Positions 32,530 through 44,523 are shown, counted from the stretch's first letter. The stretch: DNA of 64,000 nucleotides from Brevundimonas pondensis (GCF_017487345.1 NZ_CP062006.1:1556001-1620000), one strand, 5' to 3'. Notes: a model not told the origin generated them from the letters alone. Program-made: numbers and translations.

Positions 32530-35190
32530 CTAGTCGGCTTCAGCCGCCTTCTTGGGGGCGGTCTTCTTTGTCGTCGGCTTCTTGGCAGCGGGCTTTTTCG
32601 CCGCCGCGGGCTTCTTCTCGGCGGCGGTCTTGGCCGGAGCCTTCTTCGCCGCGGGCTTCTTGGCCGCAGCCGCCTTCTTCTTCGGCGCCGCGCCGGCCTT
32701 GGCGGCCAGCAGGGGCAGGGCGGCTTCCAGCGTCAGATCCTCGGGCGTCACCCCCTTGGGCAGGGTGGCGTTGACCTTGCCCCATTTGACATAGGGGCCG
32801 AAGCGACCGGCCATGACCTGAATCGGGGCCTCGTCGTCCGGGTGGGCGCCCAGTTCCTTGAGCGGGGCCGTGGCCGAACCGCGACCGGGACGGCCGGCGC
32901 GCTTTTCAGCCAGCAGGGCGACGGCGCGGTTGATGCCGACTTCGAAGACCTCGTCGATGTCCGAGACGTTGGCGTAGGTGCCGGCGTGCAGGACGAACGG
33001 GCCGTAACGACCCAGACCCGCCGTGATCATCTTGCCGTCCTCGGGGTGAGGACCGACTTCGCGCGGCAGAGCCAGCAGGCGCAGGGCCTGTTCCAGCGTC
33101 AGGGACGCGGGGCTCCAACCCTTGGGCAGGGACGAGCGCTTGGGCTTTTCCTCGCCCGGCGGGGTGGTTTCGACATAGGGGCCGAAACGACCGATCTTCA
33201 GCTGCACCGGCTGACCGGTCGCCGGATCGACGCCCAGCTCCCGATCGCCGCCGTCCGCGCCCCCTTCGGCGCCGTCAGGCGAGGCCACGGGGCGGGTGTA
33301 TTTGCAGTCGGGATAGCGCGAGCAGCCGATGAAGGCGCCGAAGCGGCTGGTCTTCAGGCTGAGCTGGCCTTGATGGCACAGGGGACATTCGCGCGGGTCC
33401 GAACCATCGCCCTTGTCCGGGAAGATGTGCGCGCCGAGGGCGTCGTTCAGGTGATCCAGGATGGCCGTGGTGCGAAGCTCGCCCGCAGCTTGGGTCGCGG
33501 CATGAAAATCGGTCCAGAAGCTGCGCAGCAGCGCCTTCCAGTCCAGCTCGCCAGCCGAAACCTCGTCCAGCTGGGTCTCCAGCGCGGCGGTGAAGTCGTA
33601 TTCGACCCAGCGGGTGAAGAACTGCTCCAGGAAGGCCGTGACCAGCCGTCCCTTGTCTTCCGGATAGAAGCGGTTCTTGTCCATGCGGACGTATTCGCGG
33701 TCGCGCAGGGTCGTCAGGATCGAGGCGTAGGTTGAGGGGCGGCCGATGCCCAGCTCTTCCAGCTTCTTGACCAGGGTAGCTTCCGAGAAGCGCGGCGGCG
33801 GCTCGGTGAAGTGCTGGTCGGTGCGCACGGCCTCGACCTTGGCCTTGGCGCCTTCCTTCAGCGCGGGCAGGCGGCCGCCTTCGTCCTCGTCATCCTCGGC
33901 CCCCTTCTGCTTCTCGTCGCGGCCTTCTTCATAGGCGGCGATGAAGCCGTCGAAGGCGACGACCTGACCCGTGGCGCGAAGGCCGGTCTGGCCGTCGGGG
34001 GTCTCGATCTCGACCGTGGTGCGGTCCAGACGCGCGCTCTCCATCTGCGAGGCGACCATGCGCTTCCAGATCAGTTCGTAGAGGCGTTGCAGGTCGCCTT
34101 CGAGGCGCAAGCTGTCGGGGTGGCGCGCGATGTTGGTCGGGCGGATGGCTTCGTGCGCTTCCTGAGCGTTCTTGGCCTTGGTCTTGTAGTAGCGCGGCTC
34201 GGCCGGGACGTAGGCGGGGCCGAAGCGGTCGGCGATGACCTCGCGCGCCTGGGCGATGCCTTCGGGGCTGACGAACAGGCCGTCGGTACGCATGTAGGTG
34301 ATCAGGCCGCCGGTGTCGTCGACACCCTCATACAGCTTCTGCGCCGCCTGCATGGTGCGCTGGGCGGTGAAGCCCAGCTTGCGCGAGGCTTCCTGCTGCA
34401 GGGTCGAGGTGGTGAAGGGCGGAGCGGGCGAGCGCTTGGCCGGCTTCTTCTCGACCGACTTGATGGTGAAGTCGCCGGCCTTGATGGCGTCGCGGGCGGC
34501 GAAGGCCATGTCCTGGGTAGGGATGTCCAGGCGCTGGATGCGCTTGCCGGCGTGCTTGACCAGACGGGTGGTGAAGGGCGGGCTGTCGGCCACCAGATCA
34601 GCCTCGACCGACCAGTATTCCTGAGCCTTGAACTTCTCGATCTCCATCTCGCGATCGACGACGATGCGCAGGGCGACCGACTGCACCCGGCCCGCCGAAC
34701 GGGCGCCGGGCAGCTTGCGCCACAGGACGGGCGAGAGGTTGAAGCCCACCAGATAATCCAGCGCGCGACGGGCCAGATAAGCCTCGACCAGCTCCATATC
34801 CAACTGACGCGGATTGGCCATGGCCTCCAAGACGGCGGCCTTGGTGATGGCGTTGAAGGTGACGCGTTGGACCTCGGTGTCCTTCAGCGCCTTCTTCTTG
34901 TTCAGGACTTCCAGAACGTGCCAGCTGATCGCCTCTCCCTCGCGGTCGGGGTCGGTCGCGAGGATGACGCGGTCGGCGCGCTTGGCCGCCTCGGCGATCT
35001 CGGACAGGCGCTTGGAGGCCTTGGCGTCGACTTCCCACTGCATGGCGAAATCTTCGTCGGGCAGGACCGAGCCATCCTTCGACGGCAGGTCGCGGATATG
35101 GCCGTAGGAAGCCAGCACCTCGTAGCCGGAGCCCAGGTATTTATTGATGGTCTTGGCCTTGGCGGGGCTCTCGACGATGACGAGATTCAT
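32530..35190 (-). CDS. topA: DNA topoisomerase I
   Basis: The 886-residue type IA topoisomerase has the TOPRIM start MNLVIVESPAKAKTINKYLG and acidic pair DPDREGEAISWH, the catalytic Tyr in GGLITYMRTDGLFVS, and a C-terminal series of topoisomerase repeats. One Cys4 zinc motif is present (CPLCHQG with GCSRYPDCKYT), then GRFGPYVETTPPG and GRYGPFVLHAGTY repeats. It relaxes negative supercoils. The last 50 residues are a Lys/Ala/Pro tail of repeated AAKKPAAKK units, resembling histone H1 and probably adding DNA affinity. The ATG at 35190 is the true start; an upstream ATG in frame adds 21 unrelated residues. Confidence 0.96.
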   Translation of the reverse strand: MNLVIVESPAKAKTINKYLGSGYEVLASYGHIRDLPSKDGSVLPDEDFAMQWEVDAKASKRLSEIAEAAKRADRVILATDPDREGEAISWHVLEVLNKKKALKDTEVQRVTFNAITKAAVLEAMANPRQLDMELVEAYLARRALDYLVGFNLSPVLWRKLPGARSAGRVQSVALRIVVDREMEIEKFKAQEYWSVEADLVADSPPFTTRLVKHAGKRIQRLDIPTQDMAFAARDAIKAGDFTIKSVEKKPAKRSPAPPFTTSTLQQEASRKLGFTAQRTMQAAQKLYEGVDDTGGLITYMRTDGLFVSPEGIAQAREVIADRFGPAYVPAEPRYYKTKAKNAQEAHEAIRPTNIARHPDSLRLEGDLQRLYELIWKRMVASQMESARLDRTTVEIETPDGQTGLRATGQVVAFDGFIAAYEEGRDEKQKGAEDDEDEGGRLPALKEGAKAKVEAVRTDQHFTEPPPRFSEATLVKKLEELGIGRPSTYASILTTLRDREYVRMDKNRFYPEDKGRLVTAFLEQFFTRWVEYDFTAALETQLDEVSAGELDWKALLRSFWTDFHAATQAAGELRTTAILDHLNDALGAHIFPDKGDGSDPRECPLCHQGQLSLKTSRFGAFIGCSRYPDCKYTRPVASPDGAEGGADGGDRELGVDPATGQPVQLKIGRFGPYVETTPPGEEKPKRSSLPKGWSPASLTLEQALRLLALPREVGPHPEDGKMITAGLGRYGPFVLHAGTYANVSDIDEVFEVGINRAVALLAEKRAGRPGRGSATAPLKELGAHPDDEAPIQVMAGRFGPYVKWGKVNATLPKGVTPEDLTLEAALPLLAAKAGAAPKKKAAAAKKPAAKKAPAKTAAEKKPAAAKKPAAKKPTTKKTAPKKAAEAD

Positions 35191-35304
35191 GGCGCTCTGT
35201 TCGGGAAATCGGGGCGCGAACGTGGTTGGCGTCGCGCGGGAAGTCAATCTCATGGATTTCCGCGAACTACCTGAGGGCGTTATGCGGCTTGATACGCTAC
35301 TAAA

Positions 35305-35325
35305 AGTTGTGCATTAATCACAACT
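35305..35325. promoter_or_regulatory. 7-bp inverted repeat before a small gene
   Basis: AGTTGTG-cattaat-CACAACT is a perfect inverted repeat with a seven-base spacer, ending 18 bases upstream of the start at 35344. It is a likely operator for a dimeric regulator. Confidence 0.45.
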
Positions 35326-35343
35326 GCAATCAGGAGCGAGACG

Positions 35344-35550
35344 ATGTCGAGCCAGGGCGTTGGGGTGCCGCTGCAGCAAGATGTTTCGAGGACCGGGCGT
35401 CCTGCGCCGGATCTCACCGATTATCCTGTACGTGAGTATGTCACGGCCATGGCGCTGGAGTTGGCCCGGATGGCGCGATGGGATGGCGACGAAGCCTTGG
35501 CAGGAGCGCTCGAAGCCGCCTCGGCGATGGCGTCCGGGGGCGTGAAGTAG
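35344..35550 (+). CDS. Small protein of unknown function
   Basis: A 68-residue frame starts at an ATG seven bases after a clear AGGAG. The product has a disordered start (SSQGVGVPLQQDVSRTGRPA) and a helical, acidic second half (VREYVTAMALELARMARWDG, DEALAGALEAASAMA). The good ribosome-binding site and the operator-like inverted repeat upstream favour a real gene. There is no signal peptide, membrane segment or recognised family. It lies between the divergent topA and the convergent dprA. Confidence 0.6.
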   Translation: MSSQGVGVPLQQDVSRTGRPAPDLTDYPVREYVTAMALELARMARWDGDEALAGALEAASAMASGGVK

Positions 35551-35555
35551 CTGGA

Positions 35556-36641
35556 TCAGGCGGAAGCAAGCCCGCCGGGCAGAAGCGTCGCTCGACCGCT
35601 CAGACTGAGTTCCAAAAGGGCGGCGGCGACAATGCCGATCGGCAGATCCAGCGCCCGCGCCAGTTCGTCGCGCGGGGTCGCCACGGGCGACAGAAGTGCG
35701 GCGACCTGTTCGACCAGCGCGTCGTCCAGATCATCTGGCGCATCCTGGAAGGGCGAATCGCTTGGCGGCTCGCTGAGGGTTCGCAGGGTAGTGAAGGCGC
35801 GCTCGATGTCCTCCAACCCCTCGCACAGGATAGCGCCCTGACGCAGTAGTTCGTTGGGGCCTTTTGAGCGCGGGTCCAGCGGCGAGCCCGGCACGGCGAA
35901 GACGTCGCGGCCCTGTTCGTTGGCCAGGCGGGCGGTGATGAGGGAGCCAGAGCGAATCTCGGCCTCGACCACGATGACGCCGCGCGACAGGCCGGAGATG
36001 ATGCGGTTGCGGCGCGGAAAGTCACGGGCCTGGGCGCGGGCGCCGACAGGGCTTTCCGAGACGATGCAGCCCTGTTCGACGATCTGGCGATAGAGGTCGG
36101 CGTTTTCGGACGGATAGATGTCGTTCACGCCGCCGCCGAGAACCGCCACCGTGCCGGTTGGAAGCGCGCCCAGGTGAGCGGCGGCGTCGATGCCGCGCGC
36201 CAGACCGGAGACGACGACGTGGCCGGCCTCGCCCAGTTGCTGCGACAGGCCGCGCGCGATGCGCTGGCCCCCTGCAGAGGCGATGCGGGCGCCGACGACG
36301 CCGATGCAGGGCTGAGAAAGCAGGGCGATATCGCCGCGCGTCCACAGCAGGGGCGGGGGCGGATCGACGGCGGCCAGCAGGGGCGGATAGTCGGCGTCGC
36401 CCAGCAGGATCAGCCGCGCGCTGACGCGCTCGCCCGCCGCCAGCTCGGCCTCGACGCGATCAATCGAGGGCAGGGCGTAGCCTTCGCGGCCGCTACGCTG
36501 GATCAGGTCAGGCAGGGCCTCGACCGCGCGGACGGCCGAGCCGAAGCGTTGCAACAGTTGGGAAAAGGCCACGGGACCGACGCGGTCGGTGCGGGCCAGC
36601 CGAAGCCGGGCGAAACGCTCGGCTTCGGACAAGGGGGTCAA
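35556..36641 (-). CDS. dprA: DNA-processing protein DprA
   Basis: The 361-residue protein has an N-terminal SAM-like helical region ([20 protein letters not shown]), the Rossmann-type DprA core ([20 protein letters not shown], then [30 protein letters not shown] and [12 protein letters not shown]) and a C-terminal winged helix. DprA protects incoming single-stranded DNA and loads RecA during natural transformation. The start is a TTG overlapping the plsY stop (TTGA). The gene closes a run that begins with ruvX and pyrB, all on the minus strand. Confidence 0.94.
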   Translation of the reverse strand: MTPLSEAERFARLRLARTDRVGPVAFSQLLQRFGSAVRAVEALPDLIQRSGREGYALPSIDRVEAELAAGERVSARLILLGDADYPPLLAAVDPPPPLLWTRGDIALLSQPCIGVVGARIASAGGQRIARGLSQQLGEAGHVVVSGLARGIDAAAHLGALPTGTVAVLGGGVNDIYPSENADLYRQIVEQGCIVSESPVGARAQARDFPRRNRIISGLSRGVIVVEAEIRSGSLITARLANEQGRDVFAVPGSPLDPRSKGPNELLRQGAILCEGLEDIERAFTTLRTLSEPPSDSPFQDAPDDLDDALVEQVAALLSPVATPRDELARALDLPIGIVAAALLELSLSGRATLLPGGLASA

Positions 36642-37273
36642 GCCTTCTTGGCCCCGATCTTGGGCTCGGCGCCCTTCAGCAGCCGGGCGATGTTCTCATG
36701 GTGGCGGATATAGATCAGCACGGCGGTGAAGACGGCCAGGATCAGGATGGCTGCGGGGGCGGGAAGGCCCAGTGTGGGCAGAGGCAGCAGGGCGTAGAGC
36801 GGCGTCAGCGCCGCCGCGACCAGGGCCGCCAGCGAGGAATAGCGCAGGGCGAAGGCCACGATCAGCCAGGTCGCCGCCGCCATCAGGCCCAGAGGCCAGC
36901 AGGCGGCCAGGATCAGGCCGAAGAAGGTCGCGACCCCCTTGCCGCCCTTGAAGCCCAGCCAGACGGGAAACAGATGACCCATGAAGGCCGCGCCGCCAGC
37001 AATGGCGCCTGCGGCTTCGCCGAACAGGTGCCGCGCGATCAGCAGGGCGACTGCGCCCTTGCCCGCATCGAGGATCAGGGTGGCGATGGCCAAATCCTTG
37101 CGGCCTGTGCGCAGGACGTTGGTCGCGCCGATATTGCCGGAGCCAATGTTTCGCACGTCCCCGGCGCCCGCGGCGCGGGTCAGGATGACCCCGAACGGAA
37201 TTGAACCGAGCAGGTATCCGCCAATAGCCACAAGCCCGAGCGTAAGGAGCGCCGGCCCCGCCAGATCCTGCAA
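36638..37273 (-). CDS. plsY: Glycerol-3-phosphate acyltransferase PlsY
   Basis: The 211-residue membrane protein has about five hydrophobic segments and the three PlsY motifs: [11 protein letters not shown] with [35 protein letters not shown] and a [12 protein letters not shown] end. It transfers an acyl group from acyl-phosphate to glycerol-3-phosphate, the first step of phospholipid synthesis with PlsX. No ATG precedes the first helix after the pyrC' stop; a TTG at 37273, nine bases after GGGAG, fits best. It overlaps dprA by four bases. Confidence 0.93.
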   Translation of the reverse strand: MQDLAGPALLTLGLVAIGGYLLGSIPFGVILTRAAGAGDVRNIGSGNIGATNVLRTGRKDLAIATLILDAGKGAVALLIARHLFGEAAGAIAGGAAFMGHLFPVWLGFKGGKGVATFFGLILAACWPLGLMAAATWLIVAFALRYSSLAALVAAALTPLYALLPLPTLGLPAPAAILILAVFTAVLIYIRHHENIARLLKGAEPKIGAKKA

Positions 37274-37289
37274 AGTGATTCGCTCCCGT

Positions 37290-38588
37290 TTAGCGTGCGT
37301 CGTGGACGATGCGTCCACCGACGACGGTGAGCAAGACCTTGCCTTGCAGACGACGCCCGTCGAAGGGCGAATTCTTCGATTTGGAGCGAAGCGTGGCCGC
37401 ATCGACCACAACCGGAGCGCCTGCGTCGAACAGGAATAGGTCGGCCGGCGCGCCCTGGGCCAGGACCCCGGCGTCCAGACCCAGCAGACCGGCAGGCCCC
37501 TGGGTCAGCGGGCGCAGCACGTCCAACAGGTCCAGTCCGTGCTCGTGGTGCAGCATCAGGGCGGCGGGCAGCAGGGTCTCCAGACCTACGGCGCCGGGCG
37601 CGGCCTCGGCGAAGGGGCGACGCTTGTTCTCGGCGGGTTCAGGGCAGTGGGCCGAGGTGATGGCGTCGATCAGGCCGTCGCGAACGGCCTCGACCAGGGC
37701 CTGACGGTCGCTCTCGGCGCGCAAGGGCGGGTCCAGCCGGTAGAAGGTCCGGTAGTCGCCAATGTCGATCTCGTTGAAGCAGAGGTGGTTGATCGACACC
37801 GAGGCCGAGACCTCAAGGCCGCGCGCGCGGGCGCGGGCCAGGGTCTGCAGCGCGCCTTCGGTCGAGATCTGGTCGACCAGGAAGCGGGCGCCGGTCTGTT
37901 CGACCAGGGCCAGGTCGCGTTCCAGCTGGATGCGCTCGGCGATGGCGGGGGCGCCGGACAGGCCGAGGCGCGTCGCCAGTTCGCCTGAGGTGGCGACCGC
38001 GCCCTCCGACAGCCAGGGCTCGGCCGGGCGGCAGGCGATCAGGGCGTTGAAGGCGGCGGCGTAGCTCATCACCCGTTGCAGGGTGCGGGTGTTGACGATG
38101 ACCCGGTCGCCGTCGGTGAAATAGAGGGCGCCCGCTTCGTGCATCAGACCGATCTCGGCCATGCGCTGGCCGTCGCGGCCTTGAGTGGCGGCGCCCGCAG
38201 CGCGGACGTTGACCAGGTCGAGCGCCGCTCCGCGCCGCTGGATGTGGTCGATCAGGGCGGGGTCGTCGATGGCCGGGTCGGTGTCGGGCTGGACCACGAT
38301 GGTGGTGACGCCGCCCGCCGCCGCCGACAGGCTGGCGGACTTTAGCGTTTCCTTGGGTTCATTGCCCGGCTCGCCGGTCTTGACACGGATGTCGATCAGG
38401 CCGGGCGCGAGGCAGCGGCCCTGGGCGTCGATGACGGTGACGCCTTCGGGGCGCTGGGTGGCTTGGCCGTGGACGACCTCGACGATGCGGCCGTCCTGGA
38501 TCAGGACAGCGCCGGGGCCGTCATAGTCGGTGGCCGGGTCCAGCAGACGGGCGTTGACAATAGCGAGCGTATTGGGAGCAACGGTCAT
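37290..38588 (-). CDS. pyrC': Dihydroorotase-like PyrC', probably non-catalytic
   Basis: The 432-residue protein has the amidohydrolase fold of dihydroorotase ([39 protein letters not shown]). Key residues are replaced: the zinc motif D-HVH-REPG reads [10 protein letters not shown], losing both His and the substrate Arg, and the catalytic Asp of SDHAPH is Ala in TSAHCPEP. This pattern is known for PyrC' proteins, which hold aspartate transcarbamoylase in a complex instead of acting as enzymes. It overlaps pyrB by four bases, the expected partner. A separate active dihydroorotase should be encoded elsewhere in the genome. Confidence 0.9.
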   Translation of the reverse strand: MTVAPNTLAIVNARLLDPATDYDGPGAVLIQDGRIVEVVHGQATQRPEGVTVIDAQGRCLAPGLIDIRVKTGEPGNEPKETLKSASLSAAAGGVTTIVVQPDTDPAIDDPALIDHIQRRGAALDLVNVRAAGAATQGRDGQRMAEIGLMHEAGALYFTDGDRVIVNTRTLQRVMSYAAAFNALIACRPAEPWLSEGAVATSGELATRLGLSGAPAIAERIQLERDLALVEQTGARFLVDQISTEGALQTLARARARGLEVSASVSINHLCFNEIDIGDYRTFYRLDPPLRAESDRQALVEAVRDGLIDAITSAHCPEPAENKRRPFAEAAPGAVGLETLLPAALMLHHEHGLDLLDVLRPLTQGPAGLLGLDAGVLAQGAPADLFLFDAGAPVVVDAATLRSKSKNSPFDGRRLQGKVLLTVVGGRIVHDAR

Positions 38589-39568
38589 GCGGCGGCTCCC
38601 GCGCGGCGGTGGGCGAGGGCGGCCAGAACGGCCATGCGAGCGGCGACGCCCATCTCTACCTGATCCTGGATCAGGGAGACGCTCAGGTCGTCGGCCACGT
38701 CGGAGTCGATTTCCACGCCCCGGTTCATCGGGCCGGGGTGCATGACCTTGGCGTTGGGCGCGGCCCAGGCCAGTTTTTCGCGGTCCAGACCCCAGAAGCG
38801 GAAATACTCGCGGGTCGAGGGGATCAGGGCGCCGGTCATGCGCTCCAGTTGCAGGCGCAGCATCATGACGACGTCGCAGCCGGCCAGACCTTCCTTCATG
38901 TCGTGGAAGACCTCGCAGCCCCAGCGGTCGGCGTCGCCCGGCACCAGGGTCGGCGGACCGACCAGACGGACGCGCGCCCCCATCATCGACAGCAGGGCGA
39001 CGTTGGAGCGGGCCACCCGGCTGTGGGCGATGTCGCCGCAGATGGCCACCGTCAGTCCGCCGACGTCGCCGAAGGCGCGGCGCAGGCTCAGCAGGTCCAA
39101 CAGGGCTTGCGTGGGGTGTTCGTGGCGGCCGTCGCCGGCATTGACGACCGCGCAGCCGACCTTCTGCGAGAGCAGGTCCACGGCGCCCGACGACGAATGG
39201 CGCACCACCAGAATCTCGGGCTTCATGGCGTTCAGCGTCACCGCCGTGTCGATCAGGGTCTCGCCCTTGGCGACCGAGGAGGCCGAGACCGGCATGGTCA
39301 CGACATCGGCGCCCAGGCGCTTGGCGGCGATCTCGAACGAGGAGCTGGTGCGGGTCGAATTCTCGAAGAAGAGGTTCACGACCGTCTGACCGCGCATCAG
39401 GTCGATGCCCTTGGCCGACTGTCGGTTGAAGTCGACGAAGGCGTCGGCGAGATCCAGCAGCGCCAGGGCGGCGGGCGGGTTCAGATCGCCAGCGGCGAGG
39501 AAGTGATCGCGGGGGAACGGCAGCAGCCGTTCCTCGATGGTTTCGGTGACGGAAGCGGCATGGGTCAT
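38585..39568 (-). CDS. pyrB: Aspartate carbamoyltransferase catalytic subunit
   Basis: The 327-residue protein has the carbamoyl phosphate motif [13 protein letters not shown], the [17 protein letters not shown] motif and the aspartate-side segment [17 protein letters not shown]. It condenses carbamoyl phosphate and aspartate in pyrimidine synthesis. No pyrI-type regulatory subunit is nearby; instead the inactive PyrC' follows with a four-base overlap, as in Pseudomonas-type complexes. Confidence 0.96.
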   Translation of the reverse strand: MTHAASVTETIEERLLPFPRDHFLAAGDLNPPAALALLDLADAFVDFNRQSAKGIDLMRGQTVVNLFFENSTRTSSSFEIAAKRLGADVVTMPVSASSVAKGETLIDTAVTLNAMKPEILVVRHSSSGAVDLLSQKVGCAVVNAGDGRHEHPTQALLDLLSLRRAFGDVGGLTVAICGDIAHSRVARSNVALLSMMGARVRLVGPPTLVPGDADRWGCEVFHDMKEGLAGCDVVMMLRLQLERMTGALIPSTREYFRFWGLDREKLAWAAPNAKVMHPGPMNRGVEIDSDVADDLSVSLIQDQVEMGVAARMAVLAALAHRRAGAAA

Positions 39569-39608
39569 CGAGACGCCGCTATAAGCCCGACTCTCCGCGA
39601 GGGGAAGG

Positions 39609-40091
39609 TCAGTCGCGCAGACGGTCCAGCGCGCCCTGCAAGATCCAGGCGGCGGCGGTGCGGTCCACCACGTCGGCGCGGCGTTTGCGGCTTAGGTCCA
39701 GTTCTTCGATCAGGAAGCGCTCGACCGCCGTGGTGGACAGGCGTTCGTCCTGGAAGGCGACGTTGACGGGACGCAGGCGCTCCAGATTGCGGGCGAAGGC
39801 GCGGCAGGACTGGGCGCGCGGGCCTTCGGTCCCGTCCATGTTCAGCGGCAGGCCGATGACCAGGGCCGAGACGTTGCGGCCGTTCATCAGCTTGATCAGT
39901 TGCGCGGCATCCTGACTGAACTTCACCTTGCGGATCAGCTGCAGCGGACTGGCGATCATGCGGCTGGTGTCGGACACCGCCACGCCAATGGTGTTCTCTC
40001 CCAGATCCAGCCCGATCCACGGGGTGTCGGGCGGGCAGGCGGCGGGCAGGTCGGTGAGGTCGAATACGGGCACGGCCTCCCCATATTGCAA
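39609..40091 (-). CDS. ruvX: RuvX/YqgF-type RNase H-fold nuclease
   Basis: The 160-residue protein has the YqgF core: [14 protein letters not shown] near residue 28 with the first catalytic Asp, [17 protein letters not shown], the acidic site in [15 protein letters not shown] and the final Asp in [18 protein letters not shown]. YqgF proteins process pre-16S rRNA and can resolve Holliday junctions in some species. It is divergent from gatC, about 100 bases away, and precedes pyrB on the same strand. Confidence 0.92.
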   Translation of the reverse strand: MQYGEAVPVFDLTDLPAACPPDTPWIGLDLGENTIGVAVSDTSRMIASPLQLIRKVKFSQDAAQLIKLMNGRNVSALVIGLPLNMDGTEGPRAQSCRAFARNLERLRPVNVAFQDERLSTTAVERFLIEELDLSRKRRADVVDRTAAAWILQGALDRLRD

Positions 40092-40192
40092 TGCGGAACG
40101 CTTGTCGAAGCCGCATCGGGCGGTTAACCCACGACAGGAGTCAGTCTGGGCGACTCCCTTGCGCCCTGACTGGATGAATTTCGGAGATTTCC

Positions 40193-40480
40193 ATGGCTAT
40201 CGACGCCGCGACGGTGAGGCGTGTCGCCCACCTCGCCCGCATCAAGACCCCCGAGGACCGCCTGGAGCCGCTGGCCCAGGAGCTGAACGGCATCCTGAAC
40301 TGGATCGAACAGCTGAACGAGGTCGATGTGCAGGGTGTCGAGCCCATGACCTCCAACGTCGCCCAACCGCTGCGCCTGCGCGAAGACGTCGTCACCGACG
40401 GCGCCAAGGTGGACGCGGTCCTGTCGAACGCCCCGAAGTCGGCTGACGGCTTCTTCGTCGTGCCCAAGGTGGTCGATTAA
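40193..40480 (+). CDS. gatC: Aspartyl/glutamyl-tRNA amidotransferase subunit C
   Basis: The 95-residue protein shows the GatC pattern: VRRVAHLARIKTPEDRLEPL, then LNGILNWIEQLNEVDVQGVE and a C-terminal RLREDVVTDG with PKSADGFFVVPKVVD. It wraps around GatA and stabilises the GatCAB complex, which converts Glu-tRNA-Gln (and Asp-tRNA-Asn) to the correct amide. gatA starts three bases after its stop. Confidence 0.96.
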   Translation: MAIDAATVRRVAHLARIKTPEDRLEPLAQELNGILNWIEQLNEVDVQGVEPMTSNVAQPLRLREDVVTDGAKVDAVLSNAPKSADGFFVVPKVVD

Positions 40481-40483
40481 GCC

Positions 40484-41962
40484 ATGACCGATCTGACCAA
40501 ACTGACGCTCAAGGATGCTGTCGAGGGCCTGAAGGCCAAGACCTTCTCGTCCGAGGAACTGACCAAGGCCTTCCTGACGAACATCGAAGCTTCGAACCCG
40601 AGCCTTAACGCCTATGTCGAGGTGACGGCGGACAAGGCGCTGGAACAGGCGCGGGCCTCCGACGCCAAGCTGGCCAAGGGCGAGGGCGGCGACCTGGAAG
40701 GCGCGCCGCTGGGCATCAAGGACCTGTTCTGCACCGAGGGCGTGCAGACGACCGCCGGCTCCAACATGCTGCGCGGCTTCGTGCCGCCCTATGAATCCAC
40801 CGTCACCGCCAATCTGTGGCGCGAAGGCGCGGTCATGCTGGGCAAGCTCAACATGGACGAGTTCGCCATGGGCTCGGCCAACGAGACCTCGGCCTTCGGT
40901 CCGGTGAAGAACCCGTGGAAGGCCAAGGGTTCGGACGCCGAGCTGACGCCGGGCGGCTCGTCGGGCGGTTCGGCTTCGGCTGTGGCCTCTGATCTGTGCT
41001 TGGCCGCGACGGCCTCGGACACCGGCGGCTCGATCCGCCAGCCCGCCGCCTTCACCGGCACGGTCGGCATCAAGCCCACCTATGGCCGCGCCAGCCGTTT
41101 CGGCATGGTGGCCTTCGCCTCCTCGCTGGATCAGGCCGGCCCGATCACCAAGACGGTGACCGACGCCGCCATCCTGCTGAAGTCCATGTGCTCGTTCGAC
41201 GCCAAGGACTCGACCAGCCTCGACATCCCGACCCCCGACTGGACCCAGTCGATCGGCCAGTCGGTCAAGGGCCTGCGCATCGGCGTTCCGGCGGAATACC
41301 TGATCGACGGCATGTCTGAAGAGATCAAGGCGCTGTGGCAACAGGGCGTCGAATGGCTGAAGGCCGCCGGTTGCGAGATCGTCGAGATCAGCCTGCCGCA
41401 CACCAAATACGCCCTGCCGGCCTATTACATCGTGGCTCCGGCCGAGGCTTCGTCGAACCTGGCCCGCTATGACGGCATGCGCTTCGGTCACCGCGCCGAG
41501 GACTTCTCGTCGCTGGACGACCTCTACGCCGCCTCGCGCGCCGAGGGCTTCGGCAAGGAGGTCCAGCGCCGCCTGACCATCGGCACCTATGTGCTGTCGG
41601 CCGGTTTCTATGACGCCTACTACGTCAAGGCTCTGAAGGTGCGTCGTCGCATCGCCGAGGACTTCGACAACGTCTGGGGCAAGGTGGACGCCATCCTGAC
41701 CCCGTCGACCCCGACGGCGGCGTTCAAGCTGGGCGACAAGCAGATCGACCCGCTGACCATGTATCTGAACGACGTCTTCACGGTGACGACCAACCTGGCC
41801 GGTCTGCCGGGCATCTCGGTGCCTGCGGGTCTGAGCAGCGATGGTCTGCCGCTGGGCCTTCAGGTCATCGGCAAGGCCCTTGATGAGGCGACCGTCTTCC
41901 AGGTCGCGGCCGCACTGGAAGACTCCGCCGGTTTCGTCGCCAAACCGGCCAAGTGGTGGTGA
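40484..41962 (+). CDS. gatA: Aspartyl/glutamyl-tRNA amidotransferase subunit A
   Basis: The 492-residue amidase-signature enzyme has [18 protein letters not shown] with the catalytic Lys, and [12 protein letters not shown] followed by [14 protein letters not shown] with the cis-Ser/Ser of the Ser-cisSer-Lys triad. It releases ammonia from glutamine for GatB. It is complete and lies in the middle of gatCAB. Confidence 0.97.
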   Translation: MTDLTKLTLKDAVEGLKAKTFSSEELTKAFLTNIEASNPSLNAYVEVTADKALEQARASDAKLAKGEGGDLEGAPLGIKDLFCTEGVQTTAGSNMLRGFVPPYESTVTANLWREGAVMLGKLNMDEFAMGSANETSAFGPVKNPWKAKGSDAELTPGGSSGGSASAVASDLCLAATASDTGGSIRQPAAFTGTVGIKPTYGRASRFGMVAFASSLDQAGPITKTVTDAAILLKSMCSFDAKDSTSLDIPTPDWTQSIGQSVKGLRIGVPAEYLIDGMSEEIKALWQQGVEWLKAAGCEIVEISLPHTKYALPAYYIVAPAEASSNLARYDGMRFGHRAEDFSSLDDLYAASRAEGFGKEVQRRLTIGTYVLSAGFYDAYYVKALKVRRRIAEDFDNVWGKVDAILTPSTPTAAFKLGDKQIDPLTMYLNDVFTVTTNLAGLPGISVPAGLSSDGLPLGLQVIGKALDEATVFQVAAALEDSAGFVAKPAKWW

Positions 41963-41964
41963 GC

Positions 41965-43458
<1,494 letters not shown>

Positions 43459-43489
43459 GGCTCAGCCTTCGGATCGCAGACCATGGAAA

Positions 43490-43525
43490 AGGCCCCGGAG
43501 ATCGCTCTCCGGGGCCTCTTTCATT
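43490..43525. terminator. Bidirectional terminator after gatCAB
   Basis: A perfect 12-base-pair stem (43490-43501 with 43506-43517) has a four-base TCGC loop, with AAAA before it and CTTTCATTT after it. It can stop transcription from gatB and from the convergent RcnB-like gene. Confidence 0.85.
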
Positions 43526-43535
43526 TCAGCGCCAG

Positions 43536-44465
43536 CTACCAGTTCCAGGCGTCGCGAACGACTTCGATGATGTAGCCGTCGTATTCGTCGATCAGATAGA
43601 TGGTGTTGTCGACATAGACCCAGCGGGTTCCGGGAGGCGGATAGCCGAGGCCATAGGTCCGCCAGTCGTTGACCTGATAACGCCAGAAAACCTCGGGCAG
43701 GTACTGGCCGACGTAGTACTGGCGGTTCCAGTAGGTCCGCGGCACGCTGTAGTAGCCGTAGCCCGGTGCGAAATAGAAGCCGAGCCGGACCCCGTTCCAA
43801 CCCCGAAAGCGGCTGTCGTTGCGCCACCAGTCGCTGCGGTGACGACGGTCCCAGTCGCGCCGCCACTGGTCGCGGTTCCAGCGGTTGTGGAAGTCACGAT
43901 AATCCCGATCGTTGTTCCAGTTCGGCCGGTCAGGCCTATCGGGCCTGTCAGGGCGATCCGGACGCTGAGGCCTGTCTGGCCTGTCTGGCCGGTTGGGGCG
44001 ATTGGGCTGGTCCGGCCGATCCGGGCGGTTCCAGTCAGGGCGCTCGGGACGGTTCGGTCTGTTCGGTTGCTGATTTTCCGGTCGACCCGGACGGTTCCAA
44101 TCAGGACGATTTTCATCCGGACGGCCCGGACGGTCGGGCCGCTGCGAGCCGGGCCGATCAGGCCGGACATCGGGACGATCGACGCGGGGGGGCTGCGGGC
44201 GGCTTGCCGGCGGTTGCGGTTGCTCGCCGCCAGCCGAGGGAGGACGAGAGGGCCGCGGGACGTCCGGACGTATCTGCGGACGCTGGAACTCGGGGCGAGG
44301 TTCGCGTCTTGGCGCTTGCTCCTGGCGTTCGCCACGGCGTTGAGGTCGTTCGGTGCGCCCTTCTTCCGATTGCGCTTGTCGCGACTGGGCCAGGGTCGCC
44401 ACCGGCGCGAGGGCAGGGAGGGCGAAGCTGGCGATGGCCGTGAACACCATCAGGGAACGTTTCAT
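43536..44465 (-). CDS. RcnB-like envelope protein with Pro-Asp-Arg repeats
   Basis: The 309-residue protein has a signal peptide (SLMVFTAIASFALPALAPVA), a long unstructured middle made of repeated PDR and PNR tripeptides with WNRP units (about residues 85-185), and a C-terminal RcnB-like domain. That domain has RGWNGVRLGFYFAPGYGYYS, YYVGQYLPEVFWRY, and RWVYVDNTIYLIDEYDGYII. RcnB-family proteins are periplasmic and were first linked to nickel/cobalt homeostasis; most alphaproteobacterial members have no tested function. The repeat region is strongly cationic and acidic in alternation and might bind cell wall or polysaccharide. It shares a tandem operator with the next gene. Confidence 0.8.
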   Translation of the reverse strand: MKRSLMVFTAIASFALPALAPVATLAQSRQAQSEEGRTERPQRRGERQEQAPRREPRPEFQRPQIRPDVPRPSRPPSAGGEQPQPPASRPQPPRVDRPDVRPDRPGSQRPDRPGRPDENRPDWNRPGRPENQQPNRPNRPERPDWNRPDRPDQPNRPNRPDRPDRPQRPDRPDRPDRPDRPNWNNDRDYRDFHNRWNRDQWRRDWDRRHRSDWWRNDSRFRGWNGVRLGFYFAPGYGYYSVPRTYWNRQYYVGQYLPEVFWRYQVNDWRTYGLGYPPPGTRWVYVDNTIYLIDEYDGYIIEVVRDAWNW

Positions 44466-44523
44466 GGTCTTCTTCCTCGCACGCCGAGAGGGGCGGCTTG
44501 ATCATCAGACTGACGCGGGCGCC

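Noticed and set aside
33811-35274. 487-codon open frame opposite topA
   Set aside because: Antisense to the topoisomerase I active-site region; Gly/Asp/Leu/Gln-rich product without motifs.
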